Assembly: GCA_937998875.1 (NCBI GenBank) | Contig: CALLBO010000070.1 | Span: 1 to 47,890 of the forward strand | Direction: 5' to 3' | DNA: 47,890 bases | Source: an uncultured Granulosicoccaceae bacterium | GTDB taxonomy: Bacteria; Pseudomonadota; Gammaproteobacteria; Granulosicoccales; Granulosicoccaceae | In this document: one piece after another, positions 8,936-17,606 of the stretch | How the letters are laid out: each line of letters begins with the position of its first letter | Numbering within the stretch: position 1 is the first letter of the stretch | Position numbers and translations under genes: made by a program | The notes under the pieces: generated by a model | Seen by the model: the letters and a program-made list of their open reading frames with translations, nothing else | Databases searched by the model: none | Told to the model about the DNA's origin: nothing

Positions 8936-9469
8936 CTACCACATAAGATTATCCGGCACTTTGAACTCTGCGTATTCATCTTCGATCTCATCATCCTCAG
9001 ATGCAGTATTACAAAGAAGCACAATGCTTTCATCGCGCTCGGCAATTTTCTCTGCAGTTTTGCGAGGCACCACTTTATAGCTATCTGAGAGTTTTACAAT
9101 TGCCAGCGCACCGGCAACCAACGCATCACGCTGCTTTTCATTCACACTGATGGTCTTGATCAGGTTATCTTCAGGGAAGCTGAACTCCAGCTCACCTCGT
9201 TCTTTCACTTCATTCAGTTCAATAAGCTGAACTATCTGCGCCTGAATTGCCGCCTCTCTTGCTTTGAGGTTCTTTTGCTCATTAAGCTCGCGGTCTCTGG
9301 CAAGTTTGTCCTGTCGTGATTTCTCCACCGCCTCGGTTACCTCATCACCAACATCTTTACCGGTGCGCTTGAGTTTCTCTTTCGTGTTCTTGGCCTTCTT
9401 TGCACGGACCGCCTGCTTTTTATTCGCAAGGCCGGCTTTTAGCAGCTGGTCCTGGAGTGACTTACTCAA
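8936..9469 (-). CDS. DUF2058 family protein (YaiL-like)
   Basis: The 177-residue soluble protein begins MSKSLQDQLLKAGLANKKQA. This matches the well-conserved N-terminus of the gammaproteobacterial DUF2058/YaiL family in sequence and length. A very basic, coiled-coil-prone segment covers about residues 18-75 (Lys/Arg/Glu-rich). It is followed by a compact acidic domain ending in EIEDEYAEFKVPDNLMW. The family has been described as nucleic-acid-associated, but its function is not established. The gene supports a gammaproteobacterial origin for the window. Confidence 0.88.
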   Translation of the reverse strand: MSKSLQDQLLKAGLANKKQAVRAKKAKNTKEKLKRTGKDVGDEVTEAVEKSRQDKLARDRELNEQKNLKAREAAIQAQIVQLIELNEVKERGELEFSFPEDNLIKTISVNEKQRDALVAGALAIVKLSDSYKVVPRKTAEKIAERDESIVLLCNTASEDDEIEDEYAEFKVPDNLMW

Positions 9470-9562
9470 CGATCAATCTCCTGTTTTATTCACAATACCC
9501 GGCGGGCTGGTGCTGCCGTTCGCATGAGGGTTAACTATAAGCTCGCTTGTAGGCTATCAGTC

Positions 9563-10408
9563 CTATCCCGGCACAGTGTTACGCGTACCACGGATAAGGC
9601 CATGCACCGGCGCGAACAAAAACACCAGTACAAAAATGAACATCAACATCAACACAATGGTGGGTGCTACAGCACTATCGAGCACAAAGCTAATGACAAT
9701 ACCCAGCACGGAAGACAGCACCGCAGAACCCACCGCATAATAAAGCATGGTGTCAAACCGGTCGGTCATCAGGTAGCCAATTGCACCAGGTGCAATCAGC
9801 AATGCAATCACCATAATAATGCCGACCACCTTCAGGGCAGTAACAATCACCACAGACAGCAACACCAGCAAGCCGTAATGTAGTAATTTAACCGGTAACC
9901 CTATCGCCTTTGCGTGCTGTGGGTCAAAACAATGCACCAGAAGATCTTTTCGACTCACCCATACAAGCCCGCTGGCCACAAAAGCCACCAGACCCGTTTG
10001 CAGAACATCTCCCCAGTTCAGACCAAGAATATCGCCAAAGAGTATTTCGTGTAGATGTGCATCAATTCTGAACACCGAAAACAACACGACGCCCAGACCA
10101 AACATACCTGAGAAAACCACACCCATGACGGTATCTTCCTTGAGCCGCGAGTTCTCAGACATATAGCCGGTTGCCAGGGTACAAAACATACCCGCTATAA
10201 ATGCACCGATAACAACCGGTATACCTGCCGCATAGGCAAGCACGATACCCGGCAACACCGCGTGAGAAATGGCATCTCCCATTAACGCCCAACCGCGCAA
10301 TACCAGGAAGCAGGACAACACCGCCGCCGCAACACTGAGAAACACAGCAGTGATCATTGCCTGCTGCATGAAGTCGATCGTGAATGGTGCGATCAGTAGT
10401 TCTAACAC
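9563..10408 (-). CDS. sitD: Manganese/iron ABC transporter permease (second subunit)
   Basis: The 281-residue inner-membrane permease belongs to the ABC-3 family (MntB/ZnuB/SitC-D). About eight hydrophobic helices are visible. Family segments include GDAISHAVLPGIVLAYAAG near residue 40 and IAPGAIGYLMTDRF in the second half. I start it at the GTG at 10408. This GTG overlaps the TAG stop of the upstream permease (TAGTG) and gives the same length as its paralogue. The 48-residue extension to 10552 reads like out-of-frame sequence of the upstream gene. It is the last gene of the importer operon and forms a heterodimeric channel with the preceding permease. The start codon and one-base overlap imply translational coupling. 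Confidence 0.88.
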   Translation of the reverse strand: MLELLIAPFTIDFMQQAMITAVFLSVAAAVLSCFLVLRGWALMGDAISHAVLPGIVLAYAAGIPVVIGAFIAGMFCTLATGYMSENSRLKEDTVMGVVFSGMFGLGVVLFSVFRIDAHLHEILFGDILGLNWGDVLQTGLVAFVASGLVWVSRKDLLVHCFDPQHAKAIGLPVKLLHYGLLVLLSVVIVTALKVVGIIMVIALLIAPGAIGYLMTDRFDTMLYYAVGSAVLSSVLGIVISFVLDSAVAPTIVLMLMFIFVLVFLFAPVHGLIRGTRNTVPG

Positions 10409-11256
10409 TAGCCAATCGCCTGTTTCATTTTTCTGCGCGATGCAATAACACCGTGAGCAGGTGCAAAAAAGAAAGCCAGTAGAAGACAGAGTGTCAGAAG
10501 CAGAATAATCACACCACCGGTAACGCCGTCTGTAAAATAACTGAGATAGCATCCCACCGCACTGCAGGCAGCACCGGCAGTCACGCTAATGCCTAGCAGC
10601 GTAGGAAATCTATCGGTGAGCAAATACGCAATCGCACCCGGTGTTACCACCATCGCAATGACCAAAAACGCACCGACTGCCATAAGTGCCGCCACCGTGC
10701 AGGCACTAAGCAAGGTAAAGAAAACAATTTTCAATAATGTGGCATTCAATCCTACAGACATCGCGTGCGATTCATCAAAGAAAACCACCATCAGGTCTTT
10801 CCAGATGAAAGCCAGCACCAACAAAGACACCACGGCTATGATCACCAGCTGAACACTATCCTCAGGTGATATTGAAAGGATGTTGCCGAATATGATTGTC
10901 TCGATCCTGACCGAGGCCGGTCTAAGAGAGATCATAAACAGTCCAAGCGCGAAAAACCCGCTGAAGATCAGGCCGATAACTACATCGGTTTTTAGCCTTG
11001 AACGGGAGCTGATAAACAACATCGCAACCGCCGCAAGCCCACCGGAGAAAAACGCACCAACCGAATAAGGCAGACCGAGCATATAAGCACCGGCAACACC
11101 GGGCACCACCGAGTGAGACAGTGCATCACCAATCAGCGACCACCCCTTCAACATGATGTAGGCCGATAAAAAACCGCACACAGCACCCACCAGGCCACTA
11201 ACCCACATCGCGTTAACCATATAGCTATACGAAAATGGCTCGAGTAGATCCGGCAT
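10408..11256 (-). CDS. sitC: Manganese/iron ABC transporter permease (first subunit)
   Basis: This 282-residue ABC-3 family permease has the same helix plan as the downstream paralogue. Motifs include GDALSHSVVPGVAGAYMLG (about residues 42-60) and VVTPGAIAYLLTDRF in the C-terminal half. Two non-identical permeases in one operon are typical of SitABCD and MntABCD systems. ZnuABC, by contrast, uses a single permease as a homodimer. The ATG at 11256 overlaps the TAA of the ATPase gene by one base (TAATG). The gene is named by family and order. Mn versus Fe preference is not decided by the permease. Confidence 0.88.
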   Translation of the reverse strand: MPDLLEPFSYSYMVNAMWVSGLVGAVCGFLSAYIMLKGWSLIGDALSHSVVPGVAGAYMLGLPYSVGAFFSGGLAAVAMLFISSRSRLKTDVVIGLIFSGFFALGLFMISLRPASVRIETIIFGNILSISPEDSVQLVIIAVVSLLVLAFIWKDLMVVFFDESHAMSVGLNATLLKIVFFTLLSACTVAALMAVGAFLVIAMVVTPGAIAYLLTDRFPTLLGISVTAGAACSAVGCYLSYFTDGVTGGVIILLLTLCLLLAFFFAPAHGVIASRRKMKQAIG

Positions 11257-12218
11257 TACTTGTCTTCTGGCTTGTGTTCTGGGTCACCGGGTTGCCTGCC
11301 GTCCGGCGTGCCATCTGTGCCTTCGTTCTGACCGTAAAGTACAAAGGGACGCTCATCATCGGTGATAACTGTTACCTCTCTGGCGTCATCATCGTCATGC
11401 AGTTCCTGGCCACCCAGAATATGAAAACGCAACACTCCACCAAAAGCCTGCTCAAGATTTTCCCTGGTAAATACCTCCTCTGCCGGTCCGTCTGCCAAAA
11501 CGGTTCTATTAATCAGCACAACATGATCGCAAAACTGCGGCACGCTACCCAGGTTGTGGGTAGAGACTAACATCACCCGACCCTCATCCCGCATGCTGCG
11601 CATTAACGCAATAATCGATTCTTCGGTTTTAACGTCGACACCGGTAAACGGTTCGTCAAGTAATATGACTCGACTCTCCTGAGCCAGTGCACGCGCCAGA
11701 AATACCCGCTTCTTCTGACCACCAGACAACTGGCCGATCTGTCGGTGTCTGTAATCAAACATATTGACACGTTGCAGCGCAGACTCAACATGCTTACGGT
11801 CGTCAGCCGAAGGACGACGTAACAGTCCCATATGGCCATAACGTCCCATCATCACAACGTCTTCAACCAGCACCGGAAAATCCCAGTCAACGTCTTCATT
11901 TTGCGGCACATAAGCCACGGTATTTCGCTTTAAGGCACGACCTGCAGGCTTACCCAGTATTTCCACAGAGCCTGTCGCTAAAGGCACAAATCCCATAATC
12001 GCTTTGAACAACGTCGACTTACCCGAGCCATTGATCCCTACCAACGCGCAAATAGTTGCGTTCGGAATACTGAAGCTTGCATTGCGCAAGGCAGTATGGC
12101 CGTTTCTGTAGGTTACGGTGATGTCTTTGGCTTCTATGCCCGGTTCTATGTCTGGTTCCACTACTACAGGGCTGTCTGTGGTAGCAATTGACTCGATGTT
12201 GCCTGCTACACTACTCAC
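11256..12218 (-). CDS. sitB: Manganese/iron ABC transporter ATPase
   Basis: The 320-residue cytoplasmic ATPase carries Walker A (GINGSGKST, about 57-65), signature [17 protein letters not shown] and Walker [13 protein letters not shown], then a switch His in [10 protein letters not shown]. It is longer than the usual 250-270 residues. The last 60 residues after the ABC core form an acidic, hydrophilic tail ([19 protein letters not shown] and a Pro/Gly/Asp-rich end) with no recognised domain. The start is a GTG at 12218, within the last codons of the binding-protein gene (8-bp overlap). It energises the two permeases encoded downstream. Confidence 0.9.
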   Translation of the reverse strand: MSSVAGNIESIATTDSPVVVEPDIEPGIEAKDITVTYRNGHTALRNASFSIPNATICALVGINGSGKSTLFKAIMGFVPLATGSVEILGKPAGRALKRNTVAYVPQNEDVDWDFPVLVEDVVMMGRYGHMGLLRRPSADDRKHVESALQRVNMFDYRHRQIGQLSGGQKKRVFLARALAQESRVILLDEPFTGVDVKTEESIIALMRSMRDEGRVMLVSTHNLGSVPQFCDHVVLINRTVLADGPAEEVFTRENLEQAFGGVLRFHILGGQELHDDDDAREVTVITDDERPFVLYGQNEGTDGTPDGRQPGDPEHKPEDK

Positions 12219-13155
12219 TCGTTAAGCCCTTTACAATTGTCTCGGTCGTTACACGCAACAAATCAAGATAGGTTGGTACCGGGCCATCTTCTTCACTCAA
12301 TGAATCCACGTAAAGCACACCACCATAGGCCGCACCGGTGTCTCGTGCTACTTGCCTGGCTGGTTTATCAGACACGGTACTCTCACTAAACACTACGGGT
12401 ATATCTTTCTCTCTGATAGCGTCAACCATTGACTTGACCTGCTTAGGTGTACCCTGCCCGTCGGCATTGATTGGCCATAGATAGATTTCTTTTAATTCAA
12501 ATTGTCGTGCCAGATAACTAAACGCACCTTCTGTCGTTGCAAGCCAGCGCTTGCCTTCAGGCACAGCACCCAGTCGTTCTTCAATGTCTGCGGCCATATC
12601 TTCAATTTGCAGAATGTAGTCAGCCGCATTTTTCCGGTAAGTCTCTGCATTTTCGGGATCAGCAGTCGACAGCGCGGATTCTATATTACGGACATAGATA
12701 GAGGCGTCATCGAGTGACATCCAGGCATGCGGATTTGGCTTGGATGCATAGGGACCATCCCGGATCGGCAGCGGCTCCACACCTTCGGATACCACAACAT
12801 CAGTTGCATCTTTAACTCTTGATATAAATTTCTCAAACCATCTTTCAAGACCCAGACCGTTCCAGAGCACCACATCCGCATCACGAACCCTTAAAAGATC
12901 ACGAGGTGTCGGTTGATAGTTATGAATCTCTGAACCCGGCCGGGTAATGGACACTACATCTGCAGCATCACCAGCGACATTCTTCGCGAGATCAGCAATT
13001 ACAGTAAACGTTGTCGCCACCAACAGCTTTTCGCCCTTTGCAGCGTGCACGGCTGGAAGCAGACAAAACGAAAGCAATAAGGCAACAACATTAATCAACG
13101 CAATCTTCTTTAAATATGCCTTCTGTTGCCTGTTTGGATACTTACTTGAAACCAT
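12211..13155 (-). CDS. sitA: Manganese/iron-binding periplasmic protein
   Basis: The 314-residue cluster A-I solute-binding protein has an N-terminal signal segment at about residues 17-40 ([20 protein letters not shown]). Metal ligands can be located from the family: His in [12 protein letters not shown], His in [11 protein letters not shown], Glu in [13 protein letters not shown], and Asp in [13 protein letters not shown]. The third ligand is Glu, as in Mn/Fe binders such as PsaA and SitA. Zinc binders have His there and also a His-rich loop, which is absent here. It is the first gene of the operon. Its start lies 22 bp from a putative MntR operator, and the repressor gene is divergent, which fits manganese control. 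Confidence 0.92.
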   Translation of the reverse strand: MVSSKYPNRQQKAYLKKIALINVVALLLSFCLLPAVHAAKGEKLLVATTFTVIADLAKNVAGDAADVVSITRPGSEIHNYQPTPRDLLRVRDADVVLWNGLGLERWFEKFISRVKDATDVVVSEGVEPLPIRDGPYASKPNPHAWMSLDDASIYVRNIESALSTADPENAETYRKNAADYILQIEDMAADIEERLGAVPEGKRWLATTEGAFSYLARQFELKEIYLWPINADGQGTPKQVKSMVDAIREKDIPVVFSESTVSDKPARQVARDTGAAYGGVLYVDSLSEEDGPVPTYLDLLRVTTETIVKGLTSE

Positions 13156-13176
13156 ATTCTCATTGACTTATAATTT

Positions 13177-13186
13177 AGCCTAGGCT
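13177..13186. promoter_or_regulatory. Putative MntR operator between sitA and mntR
   Basis: The 198-bp gap between sitA and mntR contains the perfect palindrome AGCCTAGGCT, with looser dyad symmetry outside it (TATAA to the left, TTTATA to the right). E. coli MntR boxes have a core of AGC, four bases, GCT, which this matches. It lies 22-31 bp upstream of the sitA start codon and overlaps AT-rich sequence that could be its -10 region. A second inverted repeat, CTTA-GGT-TAAG at 13219-13229, lies closer to mntR. Confidence 0.55.
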
Positions 13187-13353
13187 CAGTTTATACACTT
13201 CGAGCAATATTTCAAGCCTTAGGTTAAGTGCAGATTCAGGCAATATGTAAGGTTCCCGGCGAGTTAACAGGCAATATCCGGGGAACAACAAGTGCATTTG
13301 CGAGAAACACTTAATGAGGAGTACTTACAATAAGTAACAAGTCAGACAACCCG

Positions 13354-13791
13354 GTGCCCGACGAAGACTCGCTACCGGAAGCGCACGAGCAGGCGGCCCG
13401 GTTCACTCAGGTTCGGGAGGCTCACAAAACCGAGGCAACCGAAGACTACGTAGAGCTCATCGACGACCTGATTCGCGTAAACGGCGAAGCCAGGCTTGTT
13501 GATGTTGCCAGTCGCATGGGTGTCACCCAACCGACCGCCAGCAAAACGCTGGCACGACTGCAGCGCGACGGGTTCATAAACTCAGAGCCGTACCGGTCAA
13601 TTTTTCTGACAGATCAGGGCAAGACACTGGCAAACGAGAGCAGACTGCGCCATGAAATTGTATTCAACTTCCTGTTAGCCATCGGTGTCAGTCGGGACGC
13701 CGCGGTTCGCGACTCTGAAGGCATGGAGCATCATGTCTCTGAAGAAACCTTAAAGGTCTTTGAAAAAGTTATTCGTCAAAATAGCAAGTAA
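13354..13791 (+). CDS. mntR: Manganese-responsive transcriptional repressor MntR (DtxR family)
   Basis: The 145-residue protein is close to E. coli-type MntR. An N-terminal winged helix-turn-helix (about 33-85, with VASRMGVTQPTASKTLARLQ) is followed by a short dimerisation/metal domain. That domain carries ESRLRHEIVFNFLLAIGVS and EGMEHHVSEETL, whose His and Glu residues are the known Mn ligands. There is no C-terminal SH3-like domain, so it is the short MntR and not the long DtxR. It should repress sitABCD when manganese is replete. The GTG at 13354 has no clear ribosome site. A good GAGGAG (13316-13321) instead lies eight bases before an in-frame ATA at 13330, and a TGA at 13315 closes the frame above. 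The true start may therefore be that rare ATA. Confidence 0.93.
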   Translation: MPDEDSLPEAHEQAARFTQVREAHKTEATEDYVELIDDLIRVNGEARLVDVASRMGVTQPTASKTLARLQRDGFINSEPYRSIFLTDQGKTLANESRLRHEIVFNFLLAIGVSRDAAVRDSEGMEHHVSEETLKVFEKVIRQNSK

Positions 13792-13864
13792 CCTTAAGTT
13801 AGTGTTAACCCAACGTAGTATGTAATTGCTACCACGCTGCCCTCCTTATCACACCAGATCGCTA

Positions 13865-16183
13865 ATGCCACCACCCATTACCAGGAACAACCAGCAACAA
13901 TCGTTCGTGATTCGCTATAAGTGGTGGTTGCTAGCTGTTGCAGTGCTTGTATTAGTGATAGTGACAGCAACGATTTTCGCATCACGATCCATGCAGACGC
14001 TTGATGCACGCATTAAAGAAGTCTTTGATGGCCCCAAGTGGTCAATTCCCGCCCGTGTGTATGCACGCCCACTGGAACTGTACGCTGGTCTTGAAATCGA
14101 CGCACGCACTGTTACTGAAGAACTTATCGGTCTTGGTTACACAAGTACAGATTCGCAAGTCAGCCGTCCGGGTCAGTTTTCAAACCGGGTCAACGCGGAA
14201 GACACAACGTTCGAGTTGCACACACGCGGTTTCATGTTTGCAGATGGATTTGAGCCGGCGACACCTCTCACCATCAGCTGGAACGCCGGGCAGATCAGCA
14301 AACTCACCGGTCCCAACGGCAACAACATAGCCATCACGCGGCTGGAACCGCAGATAATTGGACGCATCTCACCTACCAATACTGAAGACCGCTTGTTGGT
14401 TAAGCTCGAACAGCTACCGCAGGGTCTGACCGATGCATTGCTCGCCGTGGAAGACCCGAAGTTCTATCAACACAGCGGCATATCGATTCGTGGAATACTC
14501 AGAGCCATCTGGGTAAACATAAAGGAACGTCGTTTCGCACAGGGAGGCAGTACTCTCACCCAGCAGCTGATTAAAAATCTATTCCTCACCCGTGAACGCA
14601 GCATCAAGCGCAAGTTAACAGAATGGCCCATGGCCATCGCCCTTGAAAGAAGATACGGCAAAGAGGAAATTCTGCAGGCTTTCGTTAACGAAGTATTTTT
14701 CGCACAGGACAAATCGCGCGCAATCCATGGCTTTGGACTGGCCAGCCTGTACTTCTTTGACAAACCGGTTCAGGAGCTTGAAACACATCAATCAGCGCTG
14801 TTAGTCGGGCTTTTAAAGGGGCCATCTTACTATAGCCCTATCCGCTATCCGGAACGCGCACTTGATCGCCGCAACCTCGTGCTTCGAATCATGCATCGGG
14901 AAAATTTGCTAACTGCCGAAGAACTGGTGTTAGCTCAGGCACAGCCGCTGGTGATTGCAAATTCAAACATTGACCGCCAGCAGCCCGCTTATCTGGATCT
15001 GGTAAAGCAACAACTTAAGCGCGACTACCCGATAGAGGACTTACACAAAAACGGGTTAAGCATTTTCACTAACTTTGACCCACTGGTGCAACGACAACTT
15101 GAACTTTCAGTGCTGCAAGGTTACGAGCAAATCGCGACAGAACAATCGCTTGACCCCGAGGCCATTGAAAAACTCCAGGTCGCCTCAGTTGTTACGCGTG
15201 CAGATAACGGAGAAGTGCTCGCTATCGTTGGCGGAAGAGAAGCTCGTTTTGCAGGCTTCAATCGCGCTCTCGATGCCAGGCGGCAAGTCGGATCATTGAT
15301 AAAACCCTTTATCTACGCAGCAGCGCTGGCAGAGCCGGAAAAATTTAACCTCTCGACATTCATTGATGACGCTCCCGTTTTCTACGAACAACAGAACGGT
15401 GAAATCTGGAGCCCCGCTAACTATACTCGCGAAAGCCTCGGACCCGTGATGATGTTGGATGCACTGACCCACTCACTGAATCAGGCGAGTGTGAATCTCG
15501 GTCTCGAAGTCGGCATTGAAGAAGTCGTTGCAGCATTGAGCCGCTACAAACTCACCAATCAAATAGATCCGCTACCCTCATTGCTGTTAGGTGCGCTAGA
15601 GCTTTCAGTTGTTGATGTTGCGTTGCTCTATCAGAGTTTTGCGGCATCAGGATTTAACACACCATTGCGCGCAATTCGTGAGGTGCAAGCCAGTGACGGG
15701 CAATTGCTCCAACGCTATCAGTTCCGACTCGAACAGCGCCTGGACGACGCAACGACCCACCAGATCATCTATGCACTACAACACGTGATGCGCGCAGGTA
15801 CGGGCAGACGCGCTTATCGATACATCACACCTGATATCGCGCTGGCAGGTAAAACAGGTACCTCAAACGAACAACGTGACAGCTGGTTTGCCGGATACGA
15901 CGGCAGACACAGCATTGTGGTCTGGATGGGACACGACGACAACACACCAACGCAAGTCACAGGCAGCAAGGGTGCACTGGAGATCTGGGCGCGAGCTATC
16001 GCAAACCTTGGCGCGAGCAGTCTGCGATTCAATGCGCCGCCGTCGATCACTTATGCGAATATAAATCCCGCAACCGGAGATCGAACCACCGCCGGCTGTG
16101 CAGGCAGCGTCAGGCTGCCCTTTCATCGTAACTATGAGCCGCCAGGCGACGCGTCGGAACTGCTTTCCAACACCTGCAACTAA
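13865..16183 (+). CDS. mrcB: Penicillin-binding protein 1B (bifunctional transglycosylase/transpeptidase)
   Basis: The product is 772 residues from the ATG at 13865. A TTG at 13826 could add 13 residues. It is anchored by one N-terminal helix (about 18-42), with the rest periplasmic. A UB2H-like region (about 60-145) precedes the GT51 transglycosylase. The GT51 domain shows its Glu in VEDPKFYQHSG, with Pro replacing the usual Arg, and then QGGSTLTQQLIKNLF. The transpeptidase has all three active-site motifs: SLIK in RRQVGSLIKPF, SLN in THSLNQAS, and KTGTS. It polymerises and cross-links peptidoglycan. The UB2H region is where the activator LpoB docks. The next gene is a small lipoprotein with a TPR, in a plausible place for a partner. 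Confidence 0.94.
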   Translation: MPPPITRNNQQQSFVIRYKWWLLAVAVLVLVIVTATIFASRSMQTLDARIKEVFDGPKWSIPARVYARPLELYAGLEIDARTVTEELIGLGYTSTDSQVSRPGQFSNRVNAEDTTFELHTRGFMFADGFEPATPLTISWNAGQISKLTGPNGNNIAITRLEPQIIGRISPTNTEDRLLVKLEQLPQGLTDALLAVEDPKFYQHSGISIRGILRAIWVNIKERRFAQGGSTLTQQLIKNLFLTRERSIKRKLTEWPMAIALERRYGKEEILQAFVNEVFFAQDKSRAIHGFGLASLYFFDKPVQELETHQSALLVGLLKGPSYYSPIRYPERALDRRNLVLRIMHRENLLTAEELVLAQAQPLVIANSNIDRQQPAYLDLVKQQLKRDYPIEDLHKNGLSIFTNFDPLVQRQLELSVLQGYEQIATEQSLDPEAIEKLQVASVVTRADNGEVLAIVGGREARFAGFNRALDARRQVGSLIKPFIYAAALAEPEKFNLSTFIDDAPVFYEQQNGEIWSPANYTRESLGPVMMLDALTHSLNQASVNLGLEVGIEEVVAALSRYKLTNQIDPLPSLLLGALELSVVDVALLYQSFAASGFNTPLRAIREVQASDGQLLQRYQFRLEQRLDDATTHQIIYALQHVMRAGTGRRAYRYITPDIALAGKTGTSNEQRDSWFAGYDGRHSIVVWMGHDDNTPTQVTGSKGALEIWARAIANLGASSLRFNAPPSITYANINPATGDRTTAGCAGSVRLPFHRNYEPPGDASELLSNTCN

Positions 16184-16245
16184 ACCTGACGCCGGTCATC
16201 GTAATTAGCGCTGGCTTTCTCTTTGCAATAACATATTCTTAAGGC

Positions 16246-16275
16246 AGGTATGGCCTGAGTGACCATGCCATACCT
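16246..16275. repeat. 9-bp stem hairpin between mrcB and the TPR lipoprotein gene
   Basis: AGGTATGGC (16246-16254) and GCCATACCT (16267-16275) are perfect inverted repeats around a 12-base loop. No T-run follows on either strand, so it is not an obvious intrinsic terminator. It could be an mRNA-processing or stabilising structure in an mrcB-lipoprotein transcript. Confidence 0.5.
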
Positions 16276-16347
16276 CGGTCAAAACATCTGATTCAACGCC
16301 CTGACACATAACTACAAACAAAAAATCGCAAATTAAGAGGCACTAAA

Positions 16348-16812
16348 ATGAATTTGAGAAATATCCTGATAACCACATTTCTAAGCTTGTTCATTTCGGC
16401 CTGTGGCACCAAATACATTACTCAGCCACCAACACTTGAAGACAGGCCACCTCTACTGAGTGGCGGACAACCCTCTGCAACTGAACCTGCCCGCCCGACA
16501 ATTGAACCGACAGCCACTCTGCCACCACCGTCACCGGCACAAAGCCTTCCAGCAGCAGTTGCATTGCGCGATCAGGCGACAGCTGCAACAAACGCCAGCG
16601 ATTACACTCGCGCAATCGGCCTTTTAGAGCGAGCGTTGCGCATCTCGCCAAACGACCCGCAAACGTTCTACGATCTGGCTAGCAATCACCTGTCGACAGA
16701 TCAGCCTCAACAAGCATTGCAACTTGCACGGCGTGGCTTAACGCTTAATCCCACTAACGCCCAGCGTGACGCACTTGAGGATCTGATAGCACGCAGCCAG
16801 GCAAATTTGTAA
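16348..16812 (+). CDS. Small lipoprotein with tetratricopeptide repeats
   Basis: The 154-residue product begins with a lipoprotein signal whose lipobox is LFISAC, with Cys at about residue 19. A proline- and threonine-rich linker (about 25-70) leads to two TPR-like helical pairs at about 72-105 (ALRDQATAATNASDYTRAIG) and 106-140 (FYDLASNHLSTDQPQQALQL). TPRs mediate protein contacts. It starts 164 bp after mrcB on the same strand. Anchored in the outer membrane, it may act with PBP1B. LpoB-type activators are not TPR proteins, but LpoA has an N-terminal TPR domain, so the idea is reasonable and unproven. Confidence 0.75.
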   Translation: MNLRNILITTFLSLFISACGTKYITQPPTLEDRPPLLSGGQPSATEPARPTIEPTATLPPPSPAQSLPAAVALRDQATAATNASDYTRAIGLLERALRISPNDPQTFYDLASNHLSTDQPQQALQLARRGLTLNPTNAQRDALEDLIARSQANL

Positions 16813-16823
16813 AATCCGCAGAG

Positions 16824-17123
16824 TCAAACGGACGCGACTTGCACCACAGCATCCATATTGATTGATCCGTAAACGTGAGGAAATAATTCCTCACCGCCTA
16901 CCGTGTTTTCATACACCAACTCTGATTGCAGCAACCCGGAATCAATGTGCAACAGCAGCAATCCTTTAACCCCTCTGTAGTAACGTTCGAGAACTCCCTG
17001 TAGTTGCTCAGGCTTGCAGCAGTGTACAAACCCTTCTGCTTCAATTGACTCACAACGGTAGGAACCGGATTGTGAAGCCAGTTCAACGTCAGATGCCTGT
17101 GCTACGTGAAATATGAGGGCCAA
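16824..17123 (-). CDS. DUF952 domain protein
   Basis: This 99-residue soluble protein matches DUF952 over its whole length. Typical elements are an initial IFHVA, then GFVHCCKPEQLQGVLERYY with the invariant FIHC/FVHC-like motif, a VYENTVGGEELFPHVYG block, and a terminal V-x-x-V. DUF952 has an ADP-ribosyltransferase-like fold and no settled function. It starts five bases after the DUF2277 stop, so the two form an operon. The final Val codon is followed directly by a stop at 16824, converging on the TPR lipoprotein gene with only 11 bp between the two stops. Confidence 0.85.
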   Translation of the reverse strand: MALIFHVAQASDVELASQSGSYRCESIEAEGFVHCCKPEQLQGVLERYYRGVKGLLLLHIDSGLLQSELVYENTVGGEELFPHVYGSINMDAVVQVASV

Positions 17124-17128
17124 TTGTT

Positions 17129-17404
17129 TTATCCGTTGTTAGAAAATCTTTTCGCTGAGCGCGCGCGGGCTTTTGCCAGTTCGATATCGCGGTTTTTCGG
17201 GGCCGTGTTCGTCGACAAATTCTCCAGTAATTTCGCAGTCGCCTCAATAATCTCCGCTACTGCAGTCTCGTGCGCTACGGTATTCACTTGAGATGGCTTC
17301 GAGTAACCACCGACTTTCCTGACGTACTGCAAAGCCGCTGCCTCAATTTCCTGCCTGGTTGCCGGGGGCTCAAAATTAAACAGCGTTCTGATATTCCTGC
17401 ACAT
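17129..17404 (-). CDS. DUF2277 family protein
   Basis: The 91-residue product begins MCRNIRTLFNFEPPATRQEI. This is nearly the invariant DUF2277 N-terminus, and it continues with YVRKVGGYSKPS and an Ala/Arg-rich end. The real start is the ATG at 17404, with GGGGAG just before it. The upstream ATGs that extend to 17500 are not homologous. The family is small, soluble and common in Actinobacteria and Alphaproteobacteria. Its function is unknown. It is cotranscribed with the DUF952 gene and possibly with the short frame ending at 17409. Confidence 0.88.
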   Translation of the reverse strand: MCRNIRTLFNFEPPATRQEIEAAALQYVRKVGGYSKPSQVNTVAHETAVAEIIEATAKLLENLSTNTAPKNRDIELAKARARSAKRFSNNG

Positions 17405-17408
17405 GTTC

Positions 17409-17606
17409 TTACTCCCCTGTATTTTTAATTCGCGCTGGCGAGCACTCAATATACCAACCCTCACATCTATCATACCGGCGGCCCATCGCATCGTTGGCAT
17501 TCCAGTGAATTTCCTGCTCGACCAGCAGCGTTAAGTTATTGGATCTGAGCAGCAATTGCTTTACCCTTTCAGCTAACCCACCAAATGTTACGTAATTATG
17601 TCCCAC
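17409..17606 (-). CDS. Possible 65-residue small protein upstream of DUF2277
   Basis: The frame ends only four bases before the DUF2277 ATG, as operon partners do, and its composition is protein-like: EIHWNANDAMGRRYDRCEGW then YIECSPARI. A GTG at 17606 is the only good upstream start short of a long overlap with hisC, and even this overlaps the hisC start codon. I do not recognise it and see no ribosome binding site. It could equally be the leader region of the DUF2277-DUF952 operon. Confidence 0.3.
   Translation of the reverse strand: MGHNYVTFGGLAERVKQLLLRSNNLTLLVEQEIHWNANDAMGRRYDRCEGWYIECSPARIKNTGE

Noticed and set aside
9264..9883. His/Gln-rich and Ser/Phe-rich + strand frames over the DUF2058 and permease genes
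   Set aside because: Antisense shadows of well-supported minus-strand genes.
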